Assembly: GCA_014946745.1 (NCBI GenBank)
Contig: JADCRD010000001.1
Location: 124,001 to 188,000, forward strand
Origin: Lysobacterales bacterium
GTDB taxonomy: Bacteria; Pseudomonadota; Gammaproteobacteria; Xanthomonadales; Xanthomonadaceae
Direction of reading: 5' to 3'
DNA length: 64,000 nt
Made by a program: the position numbers and the translations under genes. How positions within the stretch are numbered: the stretch's first letter is position 1; the number at the start of each line of letters is the position of its first letter. Positions 9,778 through 19,232 of the stretch are shown here, one piece after another. The notes under the pieces are model-generated. The model saw only the letters and a list, made by a program, of their open reading frames with translations. It searched no databases and was not told the origin of the DNA.

Positions 9778-10303
9778 AGCCTCTTCAAGAATTGAAGGAG
9801 CGCGGGCCCATCCAAGCCCGAGCCCAACCCGGCGCGGTCACGCGCTGCCAGCATGTGGGCGCTGGCGCCTGAGTTCGTGCCGGCCCTTGATCCGCGAACC
9901 CTGGCCTGCAGTCCGGCGCCCCTCCCCCGCAAGCCTCGTGGCCGCCGTCTCGTTGCGCGATGGGGCGTGTCGAGGAGCGTCGAGCCCTTGACGAGACAGC
10001 GCTCCAAACACGGTGCCCGGCACGCGTGCGGCGACTTTCCAGCGCAGGCTCGACGCGCGGGGATCCTTACGCGTTGCTTTACTCTGCAAGCATCCAGCTG
10101 CCGTGAAGCCTGCTCGGCCGGATCCGTGATGCAGCCCTGAGTTCAAGTGCGGATCACACGCGCTGTTGCTATTGCGTGGGGCCGTCAGTCATTGGCACGG
10201 TCGATGCAGCAGTACCCGGCAACAGGCGCCCATGCGCAACGACGTCTGCCCGAGGCGGTGGGTCCGCACCGTTCGTCCCCGAAAGCGCGATGTGAGGTGG
10301 CTC
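9778..10303. other. Gap between paralogous chemoreceptor genes
   Basis: About 526 bases without a supported gene. A short CTTCAA/TTGAAG dyad at 9783-9797 follows the first gene's stop and is too small to call a terminator. No repeat or RNA gene recognised. The length suggests that the second receptor has its own promoter. Confidence 0.45.
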
Positions 10304-12226
10304 GTGTTGGGATTGCAGACGTTCTCATTTGGAGCGGTGCAGAGCGTTCGGTCGCGTGCCGCCGAGCTGCAGGCGGAGGTCGAGGCCATACGGCGCTCGC
10401 AGGCGGTGATCGAGTTCTCGCCCGACGGGCGCGTGATCGATGCGAACGGGCTGTTCCTCAAGGCCACCGGCTACGCACTGGATGAAATCCGCGGGCAGCA
10501 CCACCGGCTTTTCGTTTCTCCCGAGGACGCGGCTTCACCTTCCTATGCCGCGTTCTGGGGGCAGCTCGGCCGCGGTGAGTTTTCGGCGGGGCGCTATCGT
10601 CGGGTCGGCAAGGGTGGACGGCCCGTCTGGATCCAGGCGAGCTACAACCCGGTGCTCGACGAACGCGGCAAACCCTGCAAGGTCATCAAGTTCGCCGCCG
10701 ACATCACCGAGCAGGTCCAGCGAGACAACTACCTGCGCGGTCAGAGCGAGGCCTTGAGCCGCGTCATGGCGGTGATCGAGTTCGATCTTGATGGCACGAT
10801 TCTGTCGGCGAACCCGAACTTTCTCTCGACCATGGGCTACAGCCTGCAGGAGATTCAGGGACGCCACCATTCGATGTTCGCGGAAGCCGGCTATGCGCGC
10901 AGCGACGAGTACCGGGAATTCTGGGCCCGGCTGCGGCGCGGCGAGTTCGAGCAGGGCCAGTACCTTCGCCTCGCCAAGGGCGGCCGCGAAGTCTGGATCG
11001 AGGCGAGCTACAACCCGATTCTCGATGCCGACGGCAAGGCCTGCCGGGTCGTGAAGTACGCCACCGACATCACCGATCGCAAGCGCATCGACCTTGACTT
11101 CGGCAACCAGCTGCGCGCCATCGATCGCGCGCTCGCGGTGATCGAGTTCGATCTCGATGGCACGATCCGCGATGCCAACGCCAACTTTCTCGGTGCCACC
11201 GGTTACGCGCTGGACGAGGTCCGCGGAAAACACCATCGGATCTTTGTTCATCCCGACGAACAGCGCAGCCCCGAATACGGCGCGTTCTGGGAGAGGTTGG
11301 CCCGCGGCGAGCCGGACCAGGGGCGCTATCGCCGGGTCGACAGGAGCGGTCGGGATCTTTGGCTGCAGGCCAGCTACAGCCCGATCCTTGGCGCCGATGG
11401 CAAACCGTACAAGGTGGTGAAGTACGCCATGGACATCACCGCCTTCCTGCAGGCGGTGATGGGCGAGGTCCACGAGCTCGCCGGGCAGATCGCCGAAGCC
11501 ACGCGTGAGATCGCCACGGGGAACGGAGATCTGGCCGCTCGCACGGAGCAGCAGGCGGCGGCGCTTGAGGAAACCGCCGCGACCATGGAGGAGATGGCCG
11601 CCACCGTGAAGCAGAACGCGGAGGCCGCCGCGCAGGCGGCAGACCTGGTGCACGAATCCTCGCGCGTGGCGGTGGCGGGCGGCGTCGCGGTGGATCGCGT
11701 GGTCGGCACCATGCACGCGATTCGCAGCCAATCCAAGAAAGTCGAAGACATCATTGGCGTGATCGACGGCATCGCCTTCCAGACCAACATCCTTGCGCTC
11801 AATGCGGCCGTCGAAGCGGCCCGCGCGGGCGAGCAGGGCCGTGGCTTCGCAGTGGTGGCGGGCGAGGTGCGCGCCTTGGCGCAGCGCTCCGCCACCGCCG
11901 CCAAGGAGATCAAGCAGCTGATCTCCGAAACCGTGTCCGAAGTCGTCAAGGGGGACGGGCTGGTCGAAGAGGCCGGGCGAACGATCCGCGGCACGGTCGA
12001 CTCGGTGGCGCGCGTCGCGACGCTCATGTCGGAGATCAGCACCGCAACCGCAGAGCAGGCGACCGGTGTCCAGCAGGTGGCGGCCGTGGTGGCGCAGCTG
12101 GACCAGGCGACTCAGCACAACGCTGCCCTGGTCGAGGAAGTCGCGACGGAAGCCAAGGCGCTGGATCAGGATTGCGATGCGCTGTATGCGCTGGTCTCAC
12201 GCTACGTGGCGAAGCGGCGCGCCTAG
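10304..12226 (+). CDS. Soluble methyl-accepting chemotaxis protein with three PAS domains (copy 2)
   Basis: A 640-residue paralogue of the upstream gene with the same plan: three PAS domains, each VIEF(S/D)...HHR(L/I/M)F...ASYNPI/SPI...DIT, then a cytoplasmic chemoreceptor hairpin containing [20 protein letters not shown]. No membrane segment is visible, so it probably works as a cytosolic sensor coupled to CheA/CheW. The GTG at 10304 is preceded by GAGGTGG; the longer open frame upstream lacks similarity to copy 1. Copies differ throughout, most at the N-terminal 30 residues and the PAS-to-hairpin linker, so the duplication is not recent and the two may sense different cues. No other che genes are in the window. 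Confidence 0.92.
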   Translation: MLGLQTFSFGAVQSVRSRAAELQAEVEAIRRSQAVIEFSPDGRVIDANGLFLKATGYALDEIRGQHHRLFVSPEDAASPSYAAFWGQLGRGEFSAGRYRRVGKGGRPVWIQASYNPVLDERGKPCKVIKFAADITEQVQRDNYLRGQSEALSRVMAVIEFDLDGTILSANPNFLSTMGYSLQEIQGRHHSMFAEAGYARSDEYREFWARLRRGEFEQGQYLRLAKGGREVWIEASYNPILDADGKACRVVKYATDITDRKRIDLDFGNQLRAIDRALAVIEFDLDGTIRDANANFLGATGYALDEVRGKHHRIFVHPDEQRSPEYGAFWERLARGEPDQGRYRRVDRSGRDLWLQASYSPILGADGKPYKVVKYAMDITAFLQAVMGEVHELAGQIAEATREIATGNGDLAARTEQQAAALEETAATMEEMAATVKQNAEAAAQAADLVHESSRVAVAGGVAVDRVVGTMHAIRSQSKKVEDIIGVIDGIAFQTNILALNAAVEAARAGEQGRGFAVVAGEVRALAQRSATAAKEIKQLISETVSEVVKGDGLVEEAGRTIRGTVDSVARVATLMSEISTATAEQATGVQQVAAVVAQLDQATQHNAALVEEVATEAKALDQDCDALYALVSRYVAKRRA

Positions 12227-12431
12227 GAGCCTATCGGGCTTGGGTGGTCGAGGCGAAAGTGCGGCTGCGTGAGGACAGGTGTTCGGCGATTCGCAGGCCC
12301 ACAGCAGCGCTATGGGTCAAGAATCGGCGGAAAGTGGACCGCGCAGACGGATGTGCAGCCCGGCCATCCAAAGTCCGACAGGCTCCTGGGATCGGGCCGC
12401 GCGGGACTGCGGATCGGGGGGCGTGCTCCGG

Positions 12432-12437
12432 CATAAT
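12432..12437 (+). promoter_or_regulatory. Candidate -10 box for pgk
   Basis: CATAAT, 35 bases before the pgk ATG, fits a sigma-70 -10 element. The -35 position is GC-rich and does not match well, so this rests on the -10 alone. Confidence 0.35.
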
Positions 12438-12471
12438 CCCGAGCTGACCCAATGCAGGCCCGGGAGCCGCC

Positions 12472-13653
12472 ATGTCCATCCTCCGTCTCGCTGACCTCGA
12501 TCTCGCCGGCAAGCGTGTGCTGATCCGCGAGGACCTGAACGTGCCGATCAAGGACGGCCGCATCACCGCCGAGCAGCGCATCGTCGCCGCGCTGCCGACG
12601 CTGAAGCTGGCGCTGCAGAAGGGCGCAGCTGTGATGGTGACCTCGCACCTGGGGCGTCCGGTGGAAGGCGAGTGGAGCGAGGCCGATTCGCTGGCGCCGG
12701 TGGCTGCGCGCCTGGCCGAGCACCTGGGCCGCCCGGTTCCGCTCGTACGCGACTGGGTCGACGGCGGCTTCAGCGTGGCGCCGGGCGAGATCGTGCTGCT
12801 CGAGAACTGCCGCATGAACCGCGGCGAGGGCAAGGACGACGAGGCCCTGTCGAGAAAGTACGCGGCGCTGTGCGACATCTATTGCATGGATGCCTTCGGC
12901 ACCGCGCACCGCGCGCAGGCGTCGACGCATGGCGCCATCCGCTTCGCCAAGATCGCCTGCGGCGGCCCGCTGCTGATGGCCGAGCTGGATGCACTGGCCA
13001 AGGCCCTGGAACACCCGGCGCGGCCGCTGCTGGCCATCGTTGCCGGCTCCAAGGTCAGCACCAAGCTGGAGCTGCTGGGTAGCTTGGTCGGCAAGGTCGA
13101 TCAGCTGATTGTCGGCGGTGGCATCGCCAACACCTTTCTGGCGGCCCAGGGCCTGGCCGTGGGCAAGAGCCTGTGCGAGGCCGAACTGCTGGACACGGCG
13201 CGCCAGATCATGGCGGATGCCAAGGCCCGCGGTGCGCAGATCCCTCTGCCGGTGGATGTGGTGGTGGCTCCGGCCTTTGCCGCCGATGCGCCGGCCACCA
13301 TCAAGGACGTCGACCGCGTGGGCCCGGAGGACATGATCCTCGACATCGGCCCCGCCACGGCGAAGCAGTACGCCGAGATCATCGCCAAGGCGGGCAGCGT
13401 GATCTGGAACGGCCCGGTCGGCGTGTTCGAGTTCGACGCTTTCGGTGCGGGCACGCGCGCCGTCGCCGAGGCGATCCGCGATTCATCCGCGTTCTCGATC
13501 GCCGGCGGTGGCGACACCCTGGCCGCGGTGGAGAAGTACGGCGTTGAATCGGGCATCAGCTACATCTCGACCGGCGGCGGCGCCTTTCTGGAGTTCTGCG
13601 AGGGCAAGGAGCTGCCGGCCGTGGCTGCGCTCAAGGCCCGCGCTTCGGCGTGA
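12472..13653 (+). CDS. pgk: Phosphoglycerate kinase
   Basis: A 393-residue enzyme, the usual bacterial length. It transfers phosphate between 1,3-bisphosphoglycerate and ADP in cytoplasmic glycolysis and gluconeogenesis. Visible signatures are [12 protein letters not shown] with the 3-phosphoglycerate-binding region near residue 20, [15 protein letters not shown], the hinge and nucleotide region [22 protein letters not shown], and the closing [13 protein letters not shown] and [10 protein letters not shown]. Its stop overlaps a GTG start of trhO, so the two are probably one transcript. No other glycolytic gene is adjacent. Confidence 0.97.
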   Translation: MSILRLADLDLAGKRVLIREDLNVPIKDGRITAEQRIVAALPTLKLALQKGAAVMVTSHLGRPVEGEWSEADSLAPVAARLAEHLGRPVPLVRDWVDGGFSVAPGEIVLLENCRMNRGEGKDDEALSRKYAALCDIYCMDAFGTAHRAQASTHGAIRFAKIACGGPLLMAELDALAKALEHPARPLLAIVAGSKVSTKLELLGSLVGKVDQLIVGGGIANTFLAAQGLAVGKSLCEAELLDTARQIMADAKARGAQIPLPVDVVVAPAFAADAPATIKDVDRVGPEDMILDIGPATAKQYAEIIAKAGSVIWNGPVGVFEFDAFGAGTRAVAEAIRDSSAFSIAGGGDTLAAVEKYGVESGISYISTGGGAFLEFCEGKELPAVAALKARASA

Positions 13654-14453
13654 GCGCGCTGATGTCCCGCGACGTGCTGAACATCGCCGCCTACCACTTC
13701 GCCGACATCGCGGAGCCGGCCGGTCTGCGTGACGCTCTACGCGCCTGCTGCGAGGCGGCGCAGGTCAAGGGCAGCGTGCTGGTGGCGCCCGAAGGCTTGA
13801 ACCTGTTCCTGGCCGGGGCCGAAAACGCTGTCGATACGGTGCTCGCTTTCGTTCGCACCCAGCCCGGCTTCGCTGCGCTCAAGGTCAAGCGCAGCTGGAG
13901 TGCGCACGTGCCCTTCGCGCGGCTCAAGGTGAAGCTCAAGAAGGAGATCATCGCCTTCGGCCACGATGCGTGCGTGCCGCGGGCGCGGCGCGCGCCGACG
14001 GTGTCGCCGGCGACGCTGTGTGAGTGGATCGCCCGCGGCTCCGACGATCAGGGCCGTCGCCTCGTGCTGGTCGACACCCGCAACCGGGAGGAGCTGGCCT
14101 ACGGCCACTTCGAGAACGCCGTACAGCTGCCGATCGACAACTTCACCGACCTCACCGCGGCGCTTGGACCCCTGAAGCCCGAGCTGGCCGATGCCACGGT
14201 GGTGAGCTACTGCACCGGCGGCATCCGCTGCGAGAAAGCCGCGCTGTGGATGCAGGACGCCGGCTTCGACAACGTCTTTCAGCTTGAGGGCGGCATTCTC
14301 GAGTACTTCGAGCGGGTGGGCGGCGAGGGCTGGCGTGGCGAATGCTTCGTCTTCGATGCGCGCGTGGCCCTGAAGCCCGACCTGTCTCCGCGGATCGATG
14401 CAGCGGTGCCCGAGCCCGTCGATCCCCTGGCCGCGCGGCAGCGTGCAGCGTGA
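13650..14453 (+). CDS. trhO: tRNA uridine(34) hydroxylase, rhodanese family
   Basis: A 267-residue TrhO/YceA protein. The family adds the oxygen that gives 5-hydroxyuridine at position 34 of several tRNAs. An N-terminal acylphosphatase-like domain ([27 protein letters not shown]) precedes a rhodanese domain with [20 protein letters not shown] and the catalytic cysteine loop [15 protein letters not shown] at 13650 overlaps the pgk stop by four bases, a coupling used several times in this window; the ATG at 13662 is an equally possible start, and neither has a strong ribosome site. Confidence 0.9.
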   Translation: MSALMSRDVLNIAAYHFADIAEPAGLRDALRACCEAAQVKGSVLVAPEGLNLFLAGAENAVDTVLAFVRTQPGFAALKVKRSWSAHVPFARLKVKLKKEIIAFGHDACVPRARRAPTVSPATLCEWIARGSDDQGRRLVLVDTRNREELAYGHFENAVQLPIDNFTDLTAALGPLKPELADATVVSYCTGGIRCEKAALWMQDAGFDNVFQLEGGILEYFERVGGEGWRGECFVFDARVALKPDLSPRIDAAVPEPVDPLAARQRAA

Positions 14454-14475
14454 GCCTGGCTGCGGCCGCAGACGC

Positions 14476-15597
14476 ATGAAGGCGACCGCCACCGTCGGCA
14501 TCATCGGCAGCGCCGGGGCCTACGGCCGCTGGCTCGCGCAGTTTTTCGAGACCCGCATGGGCTGCCCAGTGCTGGGCTGCGATCCGGCCGATCCCGTGTC
14601 CTGCGCCCTGGCCGAGCTGGTGGCGCGCAGCGAAGTCATCGTGTTCTCAGCGCCGATTGCGGAAACGCCGCGTCTGATCGCAGAAGCCGTGAGCTTGGCG
14701 GGCGAGCGGGCCGCAGAGCAGCTGTGGATCGACGTCACCTCGATCAAGGCTGTGCCGGTGGCCGCCATGCTGGTCTCATCTGCCGAGGTGCTGGGCCTGC
14801 ACCCGATGACCGCGCCGCCGAAAGCGCCCAGCTTGCGCGGCCGCGTGCTGGTCAGCTGCGAGGCGCGGATCGAGAGTTGGCGCGGCTTTGTCGATGCGCT
14901 GTATGCCGCGCTGGAAGCCGAGCGCGTTGAGTGCGACCCGCAGCGGCACGACCGCGCGATGGCGGTGGTGCAGGCGCTGGTGCATGCCGGGCATCTGGCG
15001 CAGGCGGGGGTGTTGGCAAAGCTCGCGGCGGAACTCGGTGGCCCGGCTGCGCTGTTCCCTCTGCGCTCCGCCTCGTTCGAGCTTGATCTTGCGATGGCCG
15101 ACCGCATCCTCGCCGGCAATCCGGCGATCTATGCGGGTATCCAGTTCGACAACCCTGCCGTGCTGCCGGTGCTCGACAGTCTGGCCGCCCGCGTGATTCG
15201 CCTTCGAGACCTTGTCCGCGTCGGCGACCGCGAGGCTTTCGAGCGCGAGTTCATTGAGGCCCCGCGCGCCGCTTTCGGTGCCGATGAGATCGCGCGCGGC
15301 AATCATGGCTTCGAGCAGGTCGGCTACCTGCTGGCCGACCTCGCCCACGCCGGCGCGCTCAGCGTGCACCTGCCGGAAGACCGTCCCGGCTCGCTGCGCG
15401 CGCTGCTGGAGGTGTTCGAGCGGAGCGCTGTGAACCTTGCCTCGATCCACTCCTCGCGCACGCCGACCGGGCAGGTTCACTTTCGTTTCTCGTTCTCTGA
15501 GCCGCCGGCCGGCTCGGCGCTGCGCGGCCTGATCGAGGCCATCGAGGCCGGCGGCATCGGACGCGTGCTGGATCACGCGTCCTTGGATCACCCGTGA
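14476..15597 (+). CDS. tyrA: Prephenate dehydrogenase with C-terminal ACT domain
   Basis: A 373-residue TyrA-like enzyme, which oxidatively decarboxylates prephenate to 4-hydroxyphenylpyruvate for tyrosine synthesis. The NAD-binding fold opens with VGIIGSAGAYGRWLAQFF; IDVTSIKAVPV and LGLHPMTAP mark the catalytic region, and a C-terminal ACT domain (SVHLPEDRPGSLRALLEVF, NLASIHSSRT) suggests amino-acid feedback control. The glycine motif is GSAGAYG rather than the usual GxGxxG, as in TyrA proteins of chorismate-mutase fusions, but no mutase domain is present. ATG at 14476 gives the natural start; it follows trhO by 22 bases. NAD or NADP preference cannot be read directly. Confidence 0.88.
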   Translation: MKATATVGIIGSAGAYGRWLAQFFETRMGCPVLGCDPADPVSCALAELVARSEVIVFSAPIAETPRLIAEAVSLAGERAAEQLWIDVTSIKAVPVAAMLVSSAEVLGLHPMTAPPKAPSLRGRVLVSCEARIESWRGFVDALYAALEAERVECDPQRHDRAMAVVQALVHAGHLAQAGVLAKLAAELGGPAALFPLRSASFELDLAMADRILAGNPAIYAGIQFDNPAVLPVLDSLAARVIRLRDLVRVGDREAFEREFIEAPRAAFGADEIARGNHGFEQVGYLLADLAHAGALSVHLPEDRPGSLRALLEVFERSAVNLASIHSSRTPTGQVHFRFSFSEPPAGSALRGLIEAIEAGGIGRVLDHASLDHP

Positions 15598-15905
15598 TTC
15601 GGCCGTGCCGGCGGCGCCGATGTGTGCGACCTTCGCGCGCGTCAAGGCCATCGCGACTGCGCTTCGATTCGCCGGGCTTGTGACTCAGCCTGGCCAAGAC
15701 ATGCGTAGGCCGCTGGCTAGGGCTGCGGACCGGTCCGATGCCGCCGCGAGCTCGCTATGGCCGAGACCCGCCGGTAGCCCGTCGTCGTTGTTTGATTCGC
15801 CAAGTGCTCCACACCAACGCCCCCTTTCGGAGCTCCGATGCCCCCTACGACCTCGCCCCTACGGCCCCGCGCCTGCTGCCCCTGTCGATTGAGGCTCCGA
15901 AGCTG
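15598..15905 (+). other. Gap after tyrA
   Basis: About 308 bases with no supported gene, hairpin or repeat. The open frame of the next gene extends into it but without conserved sequence. Confidence 0.4.
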
Positions 15906-16271
15906 ATGGCCGTGCGATTGATGACCCTGCGCGATGTGCCCGATGATGAATTGGACGGCATTCTCGCCCTGCTCGACAAGGCGGAGATCGCCCACTACCA
16001 GACGCCCCCGGGTCTGTTCGGTCTGTCGCCCGCGGCCCTGTGGATCCAGGATCCTGCCCAGGCGCCGGAGGCGCGTCGCCTGCTGGCGGAGTTCCAGGAG
16101 CGCCGCGCGAGCGAGGCGCGTGCGGCTTGGGAGTCCGCGCGTGCAGCGGGGGAAGTGCCGAGCGCGTGGGCGGCTCTGTGGCAGCGCCCCTGGCACGCCT
16201 TGGGTCTCTTCATCCTGGTGCTGGGCGTGCTTTTCGCGCTCAGCTTGCCGATGTGGGGGCTGGGCCGATAG
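15906..16271 (+). CDS. DUF6164-family small membrane protein
   Basis: A 121-residue protein. The N-terminal half (LRDVPDDELDGILALLDKA, AHYQTPPGLFGLSPAALW) resembles the small regulatory-type domain of DUF6164 proteins; the C-terminal third has one strong transmembrane helix (LGLFILVLGVLFALSLPM) after a charged coiled stretch. The function of the family is not known. ATG at 15906 is preferred; ATG at 15921 would remove five residues. It is set apart from tyrA by 308 bases. Confidence 0.75.
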   Translation: MAVRLMTLRDVPDDELDGILALLDKAEIAHYQTPPGLFGLSPAALWIQDPAQAPEARRLLAEFQERRASEARAAWESARAAGEVPSAWAALWQRPWHALGLFILVLGVLFALSLPMWGLGR

Positions 16272-16503
16272 GGCGCGGGAGCGGGATCAAGTGGGAAGCT
16301 TTCCGGAGCTTTTGAACGATGTTGGCGGCGGCGGAGGTTTTCCAAGCCCATGATTTACTGAGGCTTTGGCTGTTCCTCTGCCCGCCCGACAGCGGGCGAA
16401 TCTCGAGACAGAGGCGGTCATCGTCCTTTGCTATGGTCGGTTTGCACTCCGCATCGACGCGCCGCGTTGATCGCTTGGAACGCGAATCTCCGGGTACCAG
16501 ACT

Positions 16504-17241
16504 ATGGCCATCTCCCTGCGCGCCCTGCGGGCACTGTCGAACGTGAGCAGCCCCGAGCAGCTCAGTCGCGAAGTCACCCGCGTCGTTGAGCGACTCGGGG
16601 TTGAGCACTGGGTGTACGCGATCAACCTGCCGCTGGTGAACGACCGCCAGAACCAGTACACGCTGGGCGATTACCCGATGGCCTGGGTCGAGCGCTACCT
16701 CGCCTGTGACTACCTCAAGATTGACCCCGTGGTCGCCCACTGCCACGACAACAGCACGCCGTTTCTGTGGAGTGAAGCGCAGCTGCGCGCACGCTGCGCC
16801 GTGGATCCGCATCACCAGTTGGTCAAACGCATGTTCGAAGAGGCCGACGGCTTCGGGCTCGGCGCGGGCGTCAGCGTTCCGCTGCATGGCCCGGGCGCCT
16901 GCTGGGGCTTGATGTCCTTCGCTGGACCGCGCCATCGGACCGCCGAGATCGAACGCCGACTGCCCGAGCTTCTGACCATCGCGCACTACGCCCATGAGGC
17001 CGCCCGGCCGTTTGCCCGCAGCCGGACCTGCACGAGCACGCCGGAACTCACGCGTCGCGAGCGCGAGTGCCTGCATTGGGCTGCCGAAGGTAAGACCAGT
17101 TGGGAAGTGGGGCGCCTTATCGGGGTCAGCGAGCGCACGGCGATCTATCACCTGCAGAACGCGGCCAAGAAACTGGAAGTGAGCGGTCGTCAGGCGGCGG
17201 TGGCGCGGGCCATCTCCCTGGGGTTGATCAGCCCCGCCTGA
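16504..17241 (+). CDS. luxR: LuxR-family AHL-responsive transcriptional regulator
   Basis: A 245-residue regulator with an N-terminal autoinducer-binding domain and a C-terminal LuxR/GerE helix-turn-helix (LTRRERECLHWAAEGKTSWE...VSERTAIYHLQNAAKKL). All positions known from TraR to contact the acyl-homoserine lactone are kept: W61, Y65, D74, P75, W89 and a glycine in GFGLGAG. It should therefore bind an AHL and regulate DNA at lux boxes. The partner synthase is the next gene, 485 bases downstream on the same strand, so this is a cognate pair rather than an orphan. The ribosome site is weak. A terminator follows, so luxR and luxI are probably separate transcripts. Confidence 0.95.
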   Translation: MAISLRALRALSNVSSPEQLSREVTRVVERLGVEHWVYAINLPLVNDRQNQYTLGDYPMAWVERYLACDYLKIDPVVAHCHDNSTPFLWSEAQLRARCAVDPHHQLVKRMFEEADGFGLGAGVSVPLHGPGACWGLMSFAGPRHRTAEIERRLPELLTIAHYAHEAARPFARSRTCTSTPELTRRERECLHWAAEGKTSWEVGRLIGVSERTAIYHLQNAAKKLEVSGRQAAVARAISLGLISPA

Positions 17242-17300
17242 CGCGACTTCGCTCGTCTTCACGCAAGTCTCCGGACGCCGGGGGAGGGCTGTTCGGAGGG

Positions 17301-17338
17301 ATCCCCGGTCGCTGACCTCGGCGACCGGGGATTTTTTT
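17301..17338 (+). terminator. Rho-independent terminator after luxR
   Basis: A perfect 12-bp stem (ATCCCCGGTCGC / GCGACCGGGGAT) with an 8-base loop, followed by seven T residues. It starts 60 bases after the luxR stop and isolates luxR from luxI. Confidence 0.93.
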
Positions 17339-17648
17339 GCGTCCTTACTGACGTGGATGCGCGCGCTCGACCCGACCGACGGCATCGTCGCGTAGCGCCA
17401 CATGCGTCGCCGGGCGGAGGCTGCGTTTGCCGGAAGCCGCAGATGCCGCCGCCGCCCAGGCGCGCGAGCCCGAATGGCGGTCCGCCCGATGGCCACACCA
17501 GGGCTGCCCGATGGCAGGGGCACGCCCCCTGCGACCTGCGACGCATCCCAGGCGAAAGGCCGCCCTCTTTGCAGCGCGTTCGCTGCGCCTTTTGCGCGCA
17601 GCGTGGCTATTCATGCGGCTTCGCGCGCGCGCCGTGACGCTCGCCATC

Positions 17649-17680
17649 CTGTCAGGTCTTACAGCTGTCGGATCCGACAG
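17649..17680 (+). promoter_or_regulatory. Two abutting lux-box-like palindromes upstream of luxI
   Basis: CTGTCAGGTCTTACAG (17649-17664) is followed without a gap by CTGTCGGATCCGACAG (17665-17680), a perfect 16-bp palindrome. Against the core of the Vibrio fischeri lux box, CTGTAGGATCGTACAG, they match at 12 and 13 of 16 positions. They end 46 bases before the luxI ATG. LuxR-type dimers bind such sites to activate the synthase gene; the pair suggests cooperative binding. The rest of the luxR-luxI gap (17242-17726) holds the terminator and no gene. Confidence 0.75.
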
Positions 17681-17726
17681 GGTGGCGCTCTGCTGGCCCT
17701 CCGCACTGTCGCGGAGGAGAGCAACC

Positions 17727-18344
17727 ATGATCGAAATAAGCATCGCGCGCGCCGGTGAAGGCGCGCTGTCGGCCGGCCTGTTGGACAGCATGTTCCGTCT
17801 GCGCGCCGAGGTGTTCCACCAGCGCCTGGGCTGGGATGTGCGAGTGGAGCAAGGGCGCGAACACGATTGGTTTGACCTGCTTGGGCCGCGCTATGTGGTG
17901 GCGCACGCCGCAACACTGCAGCCGCGCGCCTTGGGCTGCTGCCGTCTGCTGCCGTCGCTGGGGCCGAACATGCTGCGCGATGTGTTTCCCGAACTGCTGG
18001 ACGGCGCTGCCGCTCCTGCCGCCGAGGATGTACTGGAGGTCAGCCGCTTCGCGGTCTCGGACAGCTGTACCGAAGGCGGCGTGGGCTTCAGCGAGGTGCC
18101 GGCAGCCTTGGTGGCGACCGTGCTCCATGCTGCCGCTGCGCGCGGTGCGAGCGCCCTGGTAGGCGTCACCAGCGCGGCCTTCGAGCGCATGCTGTTGGGG
18201 CTCGGGCTTGAACTGCGTCGGCTCGGGCGCGCCCGACGCATCGGCCGCGTGCTGAGTCTCGCGTTCGAACTGCCGCTGGATGCAGCCAACCTGCAGAGGG
18301 TCTCGTCGTGCCTGCTGCCTGACCCGCTCGGACGCGCTGCCTGA
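17727..18344 (+). CDS. luxI: LuxI-family acyl-homoserine-lactone synthase
   Basis: A 205-residue autoinducer synthase, which makes an N-acyl-homoserine lactone from S-adenosylmethionine and an acyl carrier. The invariant residues of the family are all present: R26 and F30 (RAEVF), W36, D47 and D50 (EHDWFD), R73 (CCRLLPS), F87, and E103-V-S-R106 (LEVSRFAV). The tail is less conserved and leaves acyl-chain length unpredictable. GGAGGA precedes the ATG at 17727; the longer open frame upstream runs through the lux boxes and is not coding. It ends against a strong hairpin shared with a convergent gene. Confidence 0.95.
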   Translation: MIEISIARAGEGALSAGLLDSMFRLRAEVFHQRLGWDVRVEQGREHDWFDLLGPRYVVAHAATLQPRALGCCRLLPSLGPNMLRDVFPELLDGAAAPAAEDVLEVSRFAVSDSCTEGGVGFSEVPAALVATVLHAAAARGASALVGVTSAAFERMLLGLGLELRRLGRARRIGRVLSLAFELPLDAANLQRVSSCLLPDPLGRAA

Positions 18345-18359
18345 GCCTTCCGCGAGCCC

Positions 18360-18396
18360 TCACCGGGCAGCGGGCCGCGAGCCCGCTGCCCGGTGA
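18360..18396. terminator. Hairpin between convergent luxI and DUF3050 genes
   Basis: A perfect 16-bp stem (TCACCGGGCAGCGGGC and its complement) with a 5-base loop CGCGA, filling nearly all of the 54 bases between the two stops. It lacks a T tract but is placed to stop transcription from both sides. Confidence 0.7.
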
Positions 18397-18398
18397 TC

Positions 18399-19232
18399 TC
18401 AGAAGGCGGTGGCAAGCGCCGGCCTGCGCACGTGGTCAGCGACGCTCAGCGATTGAAGCGTCTCGTAGGCGCCATCCCAGAGCTGATGGCGCGCGTGCAG
18501 GGCTTCGCTCGCGGCCAGTCGGGCCGACTCCAGTCCGTGGGGATTGCGGGCAAGCTCCGCGCCGATCAAGCGCGCCGCGGCCGGGCCGTGGCTGTCGCCA
18601 TCGAGCTCAATGTGGCGTTCGAGGTAGTAGACGAAGCGCGGCGCCTCCGCCGGCTTCAGCGACCAGCTGTCGAGCAGGCCTTGGAACATCGTCGGGATGA
18701 CGTTCTCACGGCCGTAGAGGAAGCTCGCCATCACCTGCAGGCGGCTGCCGTTGAGCGCCGTATCGAGGGTGCGGCTGACGAACTCGCGGACGAACCAGGG
18801 GATGTCGTCGTCGGCCAGCGCTTGACTGACCATCTCGCCGTCGCGCAGGGCGTCCATGAAGCGTTCGAACACGCGCGTGTCGGCGCCCACTTCACGCATG
18901 GCGCCGAGATAGAGGTCGAGATGACTGGCGGGGCGGCCGTCGGCGCCGATGTCGCTTTCCTCGCCCAGGACGATGTCGTTGATGAGCCGCGCGGCTTCCG
19001 GGTTGCTGGGCGGCATCCACGGCACCTGGGTGCAGGTCAGCTCGTTCTGCAGGCGCTTCACCAGCGACATGAAGTCCCAGACCGCGAACACGTGGATCTG
19101 CATGAAGGCCTGCAGGTGAGCGCGCTCCTTGAGTGCGGCGAACACGGGGTGCGTCTCCAGCCCCGCCCGCAGCTTGCGGAGCTCGGGCGTCAGGACCGGA
19201 TCAGGCATGGCATTGCTGTGGGCGGCGCTCAT
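18399..19232 (-). CDS. DUF3050 protein, heme-oxygenase-like fold
   Basis: A 277-residue member of DUF3050, an all-alpha family grouped with heme-oxygenase-like folds. Characteristic parts are HPVFAALKERAHLQAFMQIHVFAVWDFM near residue 30-60 (start and end of that stretch), PSNPEAARLINDIVLGEESD, and the late YYLERHIELDGDSHGP. The spacing E-x-x-H and D-x-x-x-H in the last motif resembles metal ligands in heme-oxygenase-like diiron oxidases; that similarity is my inference and no activity is established. AAGGAG lies five bases before the ATG at 19232, so the longer upstream frame is rejected. It is convergent with luxI, and a hemerythrin gene follows upstream on the same strand. Confidence 0.85.
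   Translation of the reverse strand: MSAAHSNAMPDPVLTPELRKLRAGLETHPVFAALKERAHLQAFMQIHVFAVWDFMSLVKRLQNELTCTQVPWMPPSNPEAARLINDIVLGEESDIGADGRPASHLDLYLGAMREVGADTRVFERFMDALRDGEMVSQALADDDIPWFVREFVSRTLDTALNGSRLQVMASFLYGRENVIPTMFQGLLDSWSLKPAEAPRFVYYLERHIELDGDSHGPAAARLIGAELARNPHGLESARLAASEALHARHQLWDGAYETLQSLSVADHVRRPALATAF

Noticed and set aside
9853-10140. 95-codon frame between the chemoreceptors
   Set aside because: No ribosome site, arginine-rich composition typical of non-coding high-GC frames.
10535-12118. 527-codon minus-strand frame across the second chemoreceptor
   Set aside because: Antisense shadow, no ribosome site or domain.
17427-17726. N-terminal extension of LuxI
   Set aside because: The family start with GGAGGA is at 17727, and the upstream part contains the lux boxes.
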